64,000 bases of DNA from Caulobacter segnis (GCF_023935105.1 NZ_CP096040.1:5065001-5129000); one strand, 5' to 3'; numbered from the stretch's first letter, positions 1 to 9,323 are shown. The notes: generated by a model not told the origin, from the sequence alone. Numbers and translations are program-made.

Positions 1-2
1 CC

Positions 3-164
3 GCCCGCTTGTTTGCCGCGCTTTTCAAAGGATCCGATCTCCTGATGATTGCACGCTTTGATGAGGAGAGAGCACGGGGCGACAACGAAATCGAAGCTTA
101 TTGCGAGTCAGCCATCGCCATGTTTATCGCCGCGCACGGAGGCGACGATCACGCAGGCGGATAG
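3..164 (+). CDS. C-terminal fragment of a probable TetR/AcrR-family regulator (5' end outside window)
   Basis: An open frame runs in from the left edge and stops at a TAG at 162-164, giving about 53 residues. The segment DLLMIARFDEERARG followed by an IEAYCESAIAMFIAAHGG-type helix resembles the last helix of the ligand/dimerisation domain of TetR-family repressors. The DNA-binding half lies outside the window, so the family call rests on weak resemblance in a short tail. It could be another small helical regulator. Confidence 0.45.
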   Translation, partial: ARLFAALFKGSDLLMIARFDEERARGDNEIEAYCESAIAMFIAAHGGDDHAGG

Positions 165-456
165 CCACCCGTAGCGGACGCTAAAATTCCCTTTCTCAAA
201 GAGAAGCCTTGCGGGGCGCCAGACGGCCAATCTCGACGTCTGCTCACCACACCCTCCGCGGCCGATCCGAAGGTCTGTGTCACCGGCCAGGCAGCGCCAA
301 CGACGGACTCGAGCACCACTCCAGGAACGCGACATTCGGGTCCGACCAAGAAGGAAGGGCCGATATGTGGCGGACCTTTGCAAAATTGTCAGCGCGTCTA
401 GGCTGCCGACACGGCCAGCGATATGCGCACCGTGTGCCTAGCCCCCATAGGAATCA
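165..456. other. Intergenic region, nothing recognised
   Basis: No credible coding frame, hairpin with a T-tract, or operator-like palindrome was seen in these 292 bases. A purine-rich stretch (AGGAATC) lies just before the ATG at 457 and would serve as the ribosome binding site of the next gene. Confidence 0.4.
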
Positions 457-1386
457 ATGGATCTCAGCCAGCTGGACGTGATCACTCGGGTCGCGGGGGC
501 CACTCTGCTGCTGGCGCTGTCGGCACTGCTGGCGCGCGACGCGCGCACGCGGCGGCTGGCGGCCTATTTCGCGCCAATGGCCCCGTGCCTGGCAGGCTTC
601 CTAGCCGGCGACACGCCAGGGCATACCTTGCGCCTCGGCGGTCCGCTGGGCCACGCCGCCGTCTTCCTGTGGTGGTTCGGCCTGGCGAGCTTCGATCCCA
701 CGTTCCGGCCATGCGGCGGGGTACTGGCTGCGGGGCTGGCATGGCTGGCCGTCGCCAGCGCCGATCGCGGCCTGCTGGGGCCAGCGCTGGAGAGTAAGGG
801 TCTGTCCTGGGCGTTGATCGCCCTGGGCCTGGGCATGATTGGCGACCTCTTCTGGCGCCTGGTCCGCGACCGGGCCGGAGACCTGGTCGATGAGCGCCGC
901 CGGGCGCGGATCCTGGTCCTCGTCGTCATGGGACTCGACTGGAGACCGCAAAGCTTCACCATCATCCAGAACACGGCTCTACTGGCCTTCGCAGCCTGGC
1001 TGGCCCTGCGCCTGCTACCGGTCCCTGCTCCGGGCGCCGGCGCGGCCGCGGCCGCCGCCCTGCCCGCCCGGGGCGAAGAGGCCCGCCTGACCGAGCGCCT
1101 GCGGGTCCTAGTCGAGGTCGAGAAGGCCCACCTTGAACCCGATCTGACGTTCGCCGATTTCGCCCGGCGCATGAGCGCGCCGGAGCGGACCGTGCGCTAA
1201 CTGATCAACCACCGCCTGGGCCACGACCACTTCCGCGCGTTCTTGAACGCCTGCCGGGTGGCCGAGCAGATGCTGGCCTGCGCGCAAGCTGCCGGTCTTC
1301 TTGTAGATCTGCGCGACTTTCGGGCGGCGGAGGCAGGCCGGCGATGCGGCGCCGTGAGCCGGCGTTGTCCGTCCATCGGAGCTTAG
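457..1386 (+). pseudogene. AraC-family regulator with N-terminal membrane domain, interrupted
   Basis: The first 247 codons encode several hydrophobic segments (about residues 10-190) and then the beginning of an AraC-type HTH domain (LEPDLTFADFARRMSAPERTVR). A TAA at 1198-1200 interrupts it where homologues continue with a basic residue. The same frame goes on with LINHRLGHDHFRAFLNACRVAE, the middle of the AraC DNA-binding domain, and then loses similarity before a TAG at 1384-1386. The gene therefore has a nonsense codon and a degenerate second HTH and cannot make a normal AraC domain. The family organisation (membrane or 7TM-like sensor plus C-terminal AraC domain) is known; the ligand is not. 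The reading frame itself is clear. Confidence 0.75.
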
Positions 1387-1387
1387 G

Positions 1388-1419
1388 GCGCTGGCCCCGC
1401 GTCGGGTCGGGGCTAGCGC
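1388..1419. terminator. GC-rich hairpin between convergent genes
   Basis: A 12-bp stem (GCGCTGGCCCCG / CGGGGCTAGCGC, one G-U wobble) with an 8-base loop lies directly between the AraC pseudogene and the stop codon of the minus-strand amidohydrolase. It has no T-tract, so it may be a weak or Rho-assisted terminator or a 3' stabilising hairpin. Confidence 0.55.
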
Positions 1420-3156
1420 TTAGCGGCGCTCATAGGCCACTTTGCCGTCGATGATGGTCATATCGACGGGGATATCCGCCAGCTTGGCTTTCGGTACGGT
1501 CAAGGGGTTTTGGGCCAGCACGGCGAAATCGGCCAATTTACCCACCTCGATGCTGCCTTGGGTCTTCTCCAGGAAGTTGGCGTAGGCCGCCCAGGTGGTG
1601 AACATGCGGATGCCGTCCATCACCGAAATGGCTTCCTCGGGCTGGACCACCGAGCCGTACTTGGTATCGCGGTTCACAGCGCGGGCGATTGAGAACATCG
1701 GGTAAGTCGCGAAGTTCTGAGTACCGATCGTGTCGATGCCCCCCGCCGGATGGAAGCCGCGGTCGATCAGGGTCTTCATCGCGAAGAACGTCACCTCCGG
1801 CTCCTTGATGTTGACGTCAGTCAGACGCCACAGGAACGCCGGCTGGGGCGAAGGAATGACGTGGTCGTCCTTCATGCGCTTCAGGCGCGTCTCGGTTCGT
1901 TCGGAATCCTGCACCAGGAAATGCCCGAAATGTTCGATCCGATAACGCGGATCGGGCCGGGGGTAGGCCTTTTGCGCGGTCTCGTAGGCGCTCAGCACCA
2001 TGTCCTGGGCGCGATCGCCATTGGCGTGGATCTGGACCTGCCAGCCGTCCTTGGCCGCCTCGATCACGGCGTCGTTCAGCTGCGCCTGGGTCATGCTGGC
2101 CCCGCCATAGTTGTCCGGCGTCCAAGTGGTGCCAGAGCCGTTCCAAACGGGTTTGTAGACCGCCGCCGTCGTGCCCCAGACGCCGTCAAGTACGTACTTG
2201 ATGGCGCCGGCGCGCAGCCAGTCGTCTCCCTTGCCCGGTGTCAGGCCGGCGGCTCGCAGCGGCGTGAAAGGTGAGGTGGCGGGATCGGACATGACGTTGA
2301 CGCCCGGCACGGCCTTGGCCCGCAGCATATAGTTCATCCGTACGCGGGTCGGCAGGCGGCCCTCAGCCTTCAACTGGGCATAGGCTTTGTAGGACTCCAT
2401 GTCGGACATGTCCGACACCGTCGTCACGCCGCGCTTCAAGTAGAAGTCGCTGAGGACGTAGCGCAGCGCCTCCTTGAGTTCGGTAGGCGTGAACTCGGGC
2501 GACTTGTCCCTTGGCCAGGGCGCGGGCGCATCCCGAATGATCGCAACCTCGCCATCCGCCGTGCGCTCGTAGCGTCCGGTCGTGCCCGCCGGGGGATCGG
2601 GAAAGTCCTTACCCATGCCCATCAAGGCCGCGGCCTTGTGATTGATCAGGTGGTCGTGGACGCTCCACTGGAGATCGACGGGATTGTCCGGAAACGCCGC
2701 GTCGATCTCCGCGCGGGTCGGCATGACCTGGTTGTAGGTGCCCTGCCCTGTCAGCCAGGCGCCCGGCGGCAGCTTGGCGGCGGCTTCCTTCAGGCGCGCG
2801 ATGACCGCCGCGCCGTCCTTCAGGGGCGGGACCTGGATGTTGATGTAGTGCGCCTCGACATTGGCCATGCCCGACACGTGCGAGTGGGCGTCGATGAAGC
2901 CTGGCAGCAAGGCGCGGCCCTTCAGATCGATGACCTTGGTCTTTGGGCCGCGCCAGGCCGAAACGTCGCCGACCGCCGCGATCCTGTTGCCGACGACCGC
3001 CACCCCCGAGGTCACGGTGTCCTTGTCGTCGACCGTGATCACCTTGCCGTTGACGAAGACGAGGTCGGCTTTCGGCGCGGCGAAGGCCGCCGAGCAGAAC
3101 CCGGAGGTGGCCAGAAGGGCAAGCCCGGCCAAGGCGGATTGAGCTGGACGGCGCAT
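1420..3156 (-). CDS. Periplasmic amidohydrolase, YtcJ-like (amidohydrolase family 3)
   Basis: The 578-residue protein starts with a signal peptide (MRRPAQSALAGLALLATSG to about residue 27). It shows the amidohydrolase-3 signature: an N-terminal beta-sandwich (GKVITVDD, VGNRIAAVG), the metal-binding LPGFIDAHSHVSG motif near residue 87, HANGDRAQDM in the second metal region, RIEHFGHFLV, and a C-terminal GKLADFAVLAQNPL strand. The family hydrolyses C-N bonds in amides, ureas or formamides; the substrate cannot be told from sequence. AGAGGGAG precedes the ATG. Length is normal for the family. No linked catabolic gene is intact: the upstream neighbour is the mmsA remnant on the same strand. Confidence 0.85.
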   Translation of the reverse strand: MRRPAQSALAGLALLATSGFCSAAFAAPKADLVFVNGKVITVDDKDTVTSGVAVVGNRIAAVGDVSAWRGPKTKVIDLKGRALLPGFIDAHSHVSGMANVEAHYINIQVPPLKDGAAVIARLKEAAAKLPPGAWLTGQGTYNQVMPTRAEIDAAFPDNPVDLQWSVHDHLINHKAAALMGMGKDFPDPPAGTTGRYERTADGEVAIIRDAPAPWPRDKSPEFTPTELKEALRYVLSDFYLKRGVTTVSDMSDMESYKAYAQLKAEGRLPTRVRMNYMLRAKAVPGVNVMSDPATSPFTPLRAAGLTPGKGDDWLRAGAIKYVLDGVWGTTAAVYKPVWNGSGTTWTPDNYGGASMTQAQLNDAVIEAAKDGWQVQIHANGDRAQDMVLSAYETAQKAYPRPDPRYRIEHFGHFLVQDSERTETRLKRMKDDHVIPSPQPAFLWRLTDVNIKEPEVTFFAMKTLIDRGFHPAGGIDTIGTQNFATYPMFSIARAVNRDTKYGSVVQPEEAISVMDGIRMFTTWAAYANFLEKTQGSIEVGKLADFAVLAQNPLTVPKAKLADIPVDMTIIDGKVAYERR

Positions 3157-3270
3157 GTGTGGCTCCCTCTTGGACTTTCAGGCATCGATGATGACCTGCG
3201 CCGTGTCCAAGGCGGAGTTGAAATTCCGGGTCGAGGTGGTGTGCTTTCGACACCGCCTGACCTTGATGCG

Positions 3271-3699
3271 TCACCGCATCGTCGGAATGACGAAGCTCTG
3301 GTCCAGCACCGTCCCGCCCTTGGGCCAGCGCTGGGTCACGGTCTTGGTCCGCGTATAGAACTTCACCCCGTCCATGCCGTACTGGTTGAGGTCGCCGAAG
3401 CCCGAGCGCTTCCAGCCGCCGAAGCTGTGATAGGCGACCGGCGCCGGGATCGGCACGTTGATTCCGACCATGCCCACCTCGACCTGGTCGGCGAACTCGC
3501 GGGCGGCGTCGCCGCTGCGGGTGAAGATGGCCACGCCGTTGCCGTACTGGTGGCGCGACGCCAGACCGATACCCTCTTCCAGGGTCTCGGCGCGGACCAT
3601 CTGCAGCACCGGGCCGAAGATCTCGTCCTGATACGAGCGGCTGGTCGGCTTGACGCGGTCGAACAGGGTCTGGCCGACGAAGAAGCCATCCTCGTGGCC
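3271..3699 (-). pseudogene. mmsA: C-terminal remnant of methylmalonate-semialdehyde dehydrogenase
   Basis: About 140 codons match the end of CoA-acylating aldehyde dehydrogenases: EDGFFVGQTLFD, YQDEIFGPVL, ANQYGNG-like HQYGNGVAIFTRSG, INVPIPAPVAYHSFGGWK and GMDGVKFYTRTKTVTQRW up to the stop. The N-terminal ~360 residues with the NAD fold and catalytic Cys are missing. Sequence similarity stops abruptly near 3700, where a LysR remnant on the opposite strand begins. An intact enzyme would convert methylmalonate semialdehyde to propionyl-CoA in valine and inositol catabolism. This fragment has no start and should be inactive. Confidence 0.85.
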
Positions 3700-4487
3700 T
3701 TGCGGTGCGAGCCGCGACCGTCGCCCGGCGCTTGTCGGCTTTGGAGGCGGTGATGGGCGCGCGGCTGATCGACCGCTCATCGCATGGCGTGATCCTGACC
3801 AGCCAAGGTCAAGCGCACCGAGGCCTAGACCATCGCCGCGGCCGAGAGGCTGGGGGTCGAGGGCCACCCCCTTTCGGGCGCCGTGCGTCTGGCCACGCCC
3901 GAGACCTTCGGCGCCTGGCTGGTCGCGCCTGCGGCCAAGGCCTTTCACGACCAATATCCTGGGCTGCAGTTGGAACGGGTTCCGGAATCGCGATCGGTTA
4001 ATCTTTCTCGGCGAGAGGCTGATATCGCCATCAGGCTCAGCAGGCCGACCCAAGGCCGGCTGGTGGCCCGGCGATTGGCCGACTACACCCTGGGCCTCTA
4101 TGCTTCGCGCGACTATCTCAAGACGCACGGCGGCCTCGAAAGTCTCGCCGACCTACCGGGCCGGCCGCTGTCTGGTACGTCGACGAACTGATCGACGTGC
4201 CCGAGCTTCGCGATCTGGATCAGGTCGCCAGCGGCGCGCCAACCATGTTCCGATCAAACTCGATACCGCCCAGCAGGCGGCGATCGCCTCCGGGGCTCGA
4301 CTTCGGCGTCCTGCACAAATTTGCGGCGCCGCAAGATTCCCGGCTGGTCAGGGTGCTATCAGAGGCCCTCGACCTGAAGCGCAGCTACTGGCTCTGCGCT
4401 CGCGCCAACCAAGCCAGGATTCCTCGCGCACACGCGGTGATGGATTTCCTCGCCGACCTTACGGCCGCGCGCCATAAGAATTTATAG
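3700..4487 (+). pseudogene. LysR-family regulator remnant, 5'-truncated and frameshifted
   Basis: Three frames must be joined to read one LysR protein. 3705-~3830 gives the end of the HTH (ATVARRLSALEAVMGARLID). ~3815-4190 gives the linker and first half of the effector domain (SGAVRLATPETFGAWLVAPA, READIAIRLSRPTQGRLVAR), with a TAG inside the linker helix. 4197-4487 gives the C-terminal part (DLDQVASGAPTMFRSNS, SRLVRVLSEALDLKRSYWL). The first ~40 residues of the HTH are missing at the junction with the mmsA remnant. Several independent lesions make this genuine decay rather than a single read error. Confidence 0.8.
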
Positions 4488-4537
4488 GCGGCAAAGCCCA
4501 AGGCCGCGACAGCGCCAACCGCGCGCTTGGACGAACG

Positions 4538-4558
4538 GTGGTGTCAGTTTGACACCAC
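4538..4558. promoter_or_regulatory. Perfect inverted repeat, probable operator upstream of the TBDT
   Basis: GTGGTGTCA-GTT-TGACACCAC is a perfect 9-bp inverted repeat with a 3-base spacer, about 150 bases before the TBDT start. Its right arm overlaps a TTGACA hexamer (4549-4554) that could be a -35 element, an arrangement suited to repression. The cognate regulator is not identified. Confidence 0.55.
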
Positions 4559-4710
4559 TACAATCGTGTTTCTCACCTTACGCCACGCGATCTTGCTGGA
4601 ACTCTCGCGAACACTGAGAGGCGAGCCGAAACCTCCGTTCCGGCTGAGGGCCGCAACCACTCAGCGCCCGCCAGGGGAATGACGGTCGGCGCAAGACAAG
4701 GGGGATAGTG

Positions 4711-7086
4711 ATGCTTCGCGACAGAAATTCGAAGGGAATGCTGCTTTGCGGCGTGGCGGCCTTCATCATGACCGGCGGTCACGCCATGGCTCGGACCCAG
4801 GATGACGGGACGGCGATCGAGGAGATCATCGTCACCGCCACCAAACAGAGCACCGCCCTGTCCAAGACTCCGATCTCGATCGCGGCCTATTCGCAAGAAG
4901 CGCTGGACAAGCGCGGCGTTCGCGATATTCGCGACGTGATCAACCAGACCCCCGGCGTCGACATCACCCGTAGCGGCGCGACCCGCGTGACCATCCGCGG
5001 CATCGACTCGTCGGCCGGCGCGGCCACCTCGGCGATCTATATCGACGACACGCCGATCCAGGCGCGAAACGCCTCGCTGAACTACAATGGCAGCACCCTG
5101 CCCTACATCTTCGACCTGGAACGCGTGGAGGTGCTGCGCGGACCGCAAGGCACGCTGTTCGGCGCCAGTTCACAAGGCGGCGCGATCCGCTTCATCACAC
5201 CCACGCCCAGCCTGACCAGTTACAGCGGCTACGGCCGCGCGGCGGTCAACCAGGTCAAGAACGGCGGCGAGGGCTACGAGCTCGGCGTCGCCGTCGGCGG
5301 CCCGATCGTCGAGGACAAGATCGGCGCGCGGATCAGCTTCTTCCATCGCAAGGACGCCGGCTGGATCGACCGCCAGAGCTGGCAGAACGCCGCCAGCCGC
5401 GACGAAAACGTCAACACCAGCACGGCGACCGTGTTCCGCGCGGCCCTGACGATCCAGCCCACCGAGTGGCTAACGATCACGCCCAGCATCTATCACCAGA
5501 ACAGCAAGTTCGCCGACCGGACGCTCTTGACCACGCGCTGTCCGGCCACGACCGGCTCGGTGATCAATCCGACCTTGAACCCCTGTCCGCTCGGCGTATC
5601 GGACCCCGACCATGGCAAGTTCCTCAGCTACGCCTCCATCCCGCAGCCCAGCAGCGACCACTTCACCGTGCCGGCGCTGAAGATGGTGGCCTCCGCCGAC
5701 GGCCTGGACTTCACCAGCGTCAGTTCGTTCTTCAAGCGCCACGTGATGGAGACCAACGACGCCACCCACGGCAATGACCGCACCTCGTTCGGCAACGCCT
5801 ATCTCTATCCAGTCACGCCCGGCTTCCAGCAGTCGATCACCTGGCAGAACCCGAACATCTATCAAAACCTGTTCACCCAGGAGTTCCGGATCAACAACAC
5901 CGATCCGGGCGCGCGCCTGAAGTGGAGCGTCGGCGCGTACTTCTCGCGCAGCGCCCTGCGCTCGGATCTGGCGATCAACGAGCCGCACTACAACGCGCTC
6001 TATCTGGTGCGTTACGGCCGCACGCCGCAGGCCGCGGGCGTCGCGCCCCTGGTCAACGGCATCGCGCGCTACTACGGCAACGAATGGACGGTCGAGAAGA
6101 CCACCGCGGTCTTCGCCAACCTCGACTACAAGATCCTGGACAATCTGACCCTCACCTTGGGCGGACGCTATTCGAAGGACACGCTGGACTTCGACGTGCT
6201 GGAGCGCGGTGTCTCCTACGCGGGCGGCGTCTCTCGCGCCTCGGGCTCAATGTCCAAGAAGCCCTTCACGCCGAAGGTCGCTCTGTCGTGGCAGGCCACG
6301 CCCGAGGCGCTCTACTACGCCTCCTACGCCCGCGGCTACCGCTCGGGCGGCGTCAACAAGGCGCTGCCCGACGTCTGCGCGACCGAGGCCGCCACCTTGG
6401 GCCTGGGCAAGGCCGGGACCTACGATCCCGACACCACCGACAGCTACGAGATCGGCTCCAAGAACCGGCTCTTCGGCGGCAAGGTGCAGTTCGAGGCCAG
6501 CGCCTACTACATCGAGTGGAAGAACATCCAGCAGCAGCTGCGCCTGACCTGCGCGTTCAGCCTGGTGGCCAACACCGCCAGCGCCACCAGCAAGGGCGTC
6601 GACCTGAACCTCAATGTCCGCCCGGTCGAGAACCTGCTGCTGGGCTTGGGCGTCGGCTACAACGACGCGACCTACGACAAGACCATCCAGATCGGCACGG
6701 CCCCTATCGTCGTCGCCGGCCAGACGCTGGGCCAGACGCCCTGGACCGTCAATCTGAGCGCCGAGTACCGCTTCAAAGTGCTGGAACGCGACAGCTTCGT
6801 GCGCGCGCAGTACAATTACCGCAGCGTCAATGACGGACCCTTCCTCTACCAGGTCCCGACCTCGACGACCTACGACCCGCGTCGCCCGCTGCCGTCCGAA
6901 CCCACGACCCTGGACCTGCGGGCCGGCGTTGACCTGGGGCGCGTCAGTCTCTCCATTTATGGGGAGAACGTCCTCAATAACGTCGACTACATCTCCGAGT
7001 CGTCGACCTATGTGAACGGTCCGCTCTGGACCGGCGCCACGCTTCGCCCGCGCACGATCGGCCTACAGGCCATCGCCCGCTACTAG
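4711..7086 (+). CDS. TonB-dependent outer-membrane receptor
   Basis: The protein has about 791 residues with a signal peptide ending near MTGGHAMARTQ. A plug domain follows (EEIIVTATKQSTALSKTPIS, VRDIRDVINQTPGVDI, VEVLRGPQGTLFGASSQGG), then a long beta-barrel ending in the aromatic-terminated strand RTIGLQAIARY typical of outer-membrane proteins. The ATG at 4711 is preceded by AAGGGGGA; a GTG one codon upstream is the alternative. It reads toward an ABC importer 85 bases downstream, so the pair probably moves one nutrient across both membranes. The substrate is not predictable from the plug. The neighbouring catabolic genes suggest an amine or amino-acid-containing compound. Confidence 0.9.
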   Translation: MLRDRNSKGMLLCGVAAFIMTGGHAMARTQDDGTAIEEIIVTATKQSTALSKTPISIAAYSQEALDKRGVRDIRDVINQTPGVDITRSGATRVTIRGIDSSAGAATSAIYIDDTPIQARNASLNYNGSTLPYIFDLERVEVLRGPQGTLFGASSQGGAIRFITPTPSLTSYSGYGRAAVNQVKNGGEGYELGVAVGGPIVEDKIGARISFFHRKDAGWIDRQSWQNAASRDENVNTSTATVFRAALTIQPTEWLTITPSIYHQNSKFADRTLLTTRCPATTGSVINPTLNPCPLGVSDPDHGKFLSYASIPQPSSDHFTVPALKMVASADGLDFTSVSSFFKRHVMETNDATHGNDRTSFGNAYLYPVTPGFQQSITWQNPNIYQNLFTQEFRINNTDPGARLKWSVGAYFSRSALRSDLAINEPHYNALYLVRYGRTPQAAGVAPLVNGIARYYGNEWTVEKTTAVFANLDYKILDNLTLTLGGRYSKDTLDFDVLERGVSYAGGVSRASGSMSKKPFTPKVALSWQATPEALYYASYARGYRSGGVNKALPDVCATEAATLGLGKAGTYDPDTTDSYEIGSKNRLFGGKVQFEASAYYIEWKNIQQQLRLTCAFSLVANTASATSKGVDLNLNVRPVENLLLGLGVGYNDATYDKTIQIGTAPIVVAGQTLGQTPWTVNLSAEYRFKVLERDSFVRAQYNYRSVNDGPFLYQVPTSTTYDPRRPLPSEPTTLDLRAGVDLGRVSLSIYGENVLNNVDYISESSTYVNGPLWTGATLRPRTIGLQAIARY

Positions 7087-7095
7087 CGAAAGCAA

Positions 7096-7139
7096 GGGCG
7101 CTGGACCGGAGTCCTCCTCCCCGGCCCGGCCCAGCGCCC
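7096..7139. terminator. Hairpin after the TBDT
   Basis: GGGCGCTGG pairs perfectly with CCAGCGCCC across a 26-base loop, ten bases after the receptor stop codon. There is no T-tract, so it may attenuate or stabilise rather than end the transcript before the ABC genes. Confidence 0.4.
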
Positions 7140-7171
7140 AGGCCCGAATGCGCCGACACCAAGAGGCTTAA

Positions 7172-7939
7172 GTGAATATCCAAGGCCATCCTACCCGCCG
7201 GAACATGCTGGCGATGACGGGCGCGGGACTGGCGCTGAGCGCTTGCGGCGGCAAGTCCGGCGCGTCCGGCGCGCTGGTCGTCGGCTCGACCGCCACCGGC
7301 GCGCCGTTCAGCTTTCTCGACATCAAGACCAACCAGTTGACCGGCGCGATGATCGACATCGCCCATGCGGTGGCCGCCAAGGCCGCCCTGCCGATCCGCA
7401 TCGAGACCACCACCTTCGCCGCGCTCGTCCCGTCTCTGACCGCCCGCAAGATCGATATCGTCGCCGCCGGCATCCTGCGTACGCCCGAGCGCGAGAAGGT
7501 CGTGGCCTTTACCGACCCGGTCTACGCCTATGGCGGCGGGGTGGTCGTGGCCAAGGCCCAGGCTCGCCCGATCCGCACCCTGAGCGACCTGAAGGGTCTC
7601 ACCGTCGGCGCCCAGGTCGGCACGCGCTTTGTCGAGCAACTGGCCCTGGCCGGCGTCGCCGACGTCAAGACCTACGATAATCTTGGCGACATCCTGCAGG
7701 ACCTGGGCCATGGCCGGATCGCCGCCGGCTATGGCGACGCGCCAATCCTGGCCCACCGGCTGCGCACGGCGCCCAATCCGGCCCTACGCTTGGTCGCCGA
7801 CTTCGAGCCGCCATCGCGCGAGGACGTCTGCCTGCTGGTGCGCAAGGACGATCCGGCCCTGCTGGCCAAGCTCAACGCGGCCATCGGCCAGATCAAGACG
7901 ACCGAGATCGCCGCCATCCTGGCCAAGTGGTCCCTGTGA
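7172..7939 (+). CDS. Amino-acid ABC transporter substrate-binding lipoprotein
   Basis: The 255-residue protein has an N-terminal hydrophobic stretch ending in a lipobox (ALSACGG), so it is probably a lipoprotein. It then has the type-2 periplasmic-binding fold of family-3 solute-binding proteins: LVVGSTATGAPFSFLD, GAMIDIAHAVAAK, TPEREKVVAFTDPVY, LKGLTVGAQVGT and a C-terminal ILAKWSL. It starts at a GTG at 7172 preceded by AAGAGG. The stop overlaps the permease start (TGATG), showing translational coupling. The family binds polar amino acids, opines or small amines; the exact ligand is unknown. Confidence 0.88.
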   Translation: MNIQGHPTRRNMLAMTGAGLALSACGGKSGASGALVVGSTATGAPFSFLDIKTNQLTGAMIDIAHAVAAKAALPIRIETTTFAALVPSLTARKIDIVAAGILRTPEREKVVAFTDPVYAYGGGVVVAKAQARPIRTLSDLKGLTVGAQVGTRFVEQLALAGVADVKTYDNLGDILQDLGHGRIAAGYGDAPILAHRLRTAPNPALRLVADFEPPSREDVCLLVRKDDPALLAKLNAAIGQIKTTEIAAILAKWSL

Positions 7940-8601
7940 TGGGTGGGCTCGAGCAGTTCTTCGCCGACGCCGTCCAGTTCCTGCCGATCCTGATGTCGGG
8001 CCTTCTGGTGACGATCGGCGTCACCCTGGCGGCCCTCGCGATCAGCGTGGTGCTGGGTCTGGGCTGGGCGCTGATGGGCATTTCCAAGGTCCCGGCGCTA
8101 CGGGTGATCAGCCGGGTGGTGATCAACACCGTCCGCGGCGTGCCGATCATCGTCCAGCTCTTCTACGTCTATTTCGTGCTGCCGGAGCTGGGCGTGCAGC
8201 TCGACGCTTTCATCGCCGGCGCCATCGGCCTGGGCGTGGCCTATTCGGTCTATCAGGCCGAGAACTTCCGGGCGGGGTTTTCATCGGTTGACCCGATGCT
8301 GATCGAGGCCGCCCAGTCCCTGGGCATGAGCGAGCGCAAGATCATGCTGCGCGTGATCATGCCGCTGGCCATCCGGGTGACCCTGCCACCGTTTGGCAAC
8401 ACCGCCGTGATGCTGCTCAAGGACTCCTCGATCGCCTCGACCATCACCGTGGCCGAGCTCACCCGGGCCGGCCAGCTGCTGGCCGTCAGCACCTTCAAGA
8501 ACATGTCGGTCTATACGCTGATCGCCCTGCTCTACCTGGCCATGAGCCTGCCCCTGACCTATCTGGTCGGCCGCCTCGAACGCAGGTTCGCCCGCAAATG
8601 A
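7939..8601 (+). CDS. Amino-acid ABC transporter permease (HisM/GlnP family)
   Basis: This inner-membrane protein of about 220 residues has the His/Glu/Gln/Arg-type permease signature: LPILMSGLLVTIGVTL at the N-terminus, NTVRGVPIIVQLFYVYFVLP, and the EAA loop EAAQSLGMSERKIMLRVIMP near residues 120-140. About five membrane spans are visible. The ATG at 7939 overlaps the stop of the binding protein; an upstream GTG at 7927 would lie inside that gene and is less likely. The stop overlaps the ATPase start by four bases. A single permease gene implies a homodimeric channel. Confidence 0.9.
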   Translation: MGGLEQFFADAVQFLPILMSGLLVTIGVTLAALAISVVLGLGWALMGISKVPALRVISRVVINTVRGVPIIVQLFYVYFVLPELGVQLDAFIAGAIGLGVAYSVYQAENFRAGFSSVDPMLIEAAQSLGMSERKIMLRVIMPLAIRVTLPPFGNTAVMLLKDSSIASTITVAELTRAGQLLAVSTFKNMSVYTLIALLYLAMSLPLTYLVGRLERRFARK

Positions 8602-9323
8602 TCAGCCTCAAGAACGTCAGCAAGTCCTTCGGCGACGTCCAGGTCCTCAAGGACATCAGCTTCGAGATCCAGCGCGGCGAGGTCGTCTGCCTGATCGGTC
8701 CGTCGGGCTCGGGCAAGTCGACCATCCTGCGCTGCATCAACGGCCTTGAGCGTCACGACGGCGGCGAGATCCTGGTCGATGGCGCGCCCCTCACCGAAAA
8801 GTCCTTGCCGGCCATCCGCGCCAAGGTCGCCATGGTGTTCCAGCGCTTCAACCTCTTTCCGCACCGCACGGCGCAGGAGAACGTCGCCGAAGGTCCGATC
8901 CACGCCCTGGGCCGTCCGGCCGCCGAGGCGATGAACCAGGCGCGCGCCCTGCTCGGGCGGGTGGGCCTGGGCGACAAGTGCGACGCCTATCCGGCCAAGC
9001 TGTCGGGCGGCCAGCAGCAGCGGGTCGGCATCGCGCGCGCCCTGGCCATGCAGCCGCAGGCGATCCTGTTCGATGAGCCGACCTCGGCCCTGGATCCCGA
9101 ACGGGTCGGCGAGGTTCTGAAGGTGATGCGCGCGCTGGCCGACGAAGGCATGACCATGGTCATTGTCACCCACGAGATCGGCTTCGCCCGCGAGGTCGCC
9201 GACCGCGTGCTGTTCATGGACGGGGGCCGCATCGTCGAGAGCGGCCCGGCCCGCGAGGTGCTGACCGCGCCCAAGGTCGAACGGACGCGCGAGTTTCTCG
9301 ACCGCGTCCTCAACCCGCTCTAG
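8598..9323 (+). CDS. Amino-acid ABC transporter ATP-binding protein
   Basis: The 241-residue ATPase has Walker A GPSGSGKST (residues 34-42), Q-loop VFQRFNLFPH, signature LSGGQQQR, Walker B ILFDEPTSALDP and switch H in IVTHEIGFAREVADRV. Length and motifs fit the GlnQ/HisP subgroup for polar amino acids. It starts inside the permease stop (ATGA), completing a binding protein-permease-ATPase operon. Confidence 0.92.
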   Translation: MISLKNVSKSFGDVQVLKDISFEIQRGEVVCLIGPSGSGKSTILRCINGLERHDGGEILVDGAPLTEKSLPAIRAKVAMVFQRFNLFPHRTAQENVAEGPIHALGRPAAEAMNQARALLGRVGLGDKCDAYPAKLSGGQQQRVGIARALAMQPQAILFDEPTSALDPERVGEVLKVMRALADEGMTMVIVTHEIGFAREVADRVLFMDGGRIVESGPAREVLTAPKVERTREFLDRVLNPL

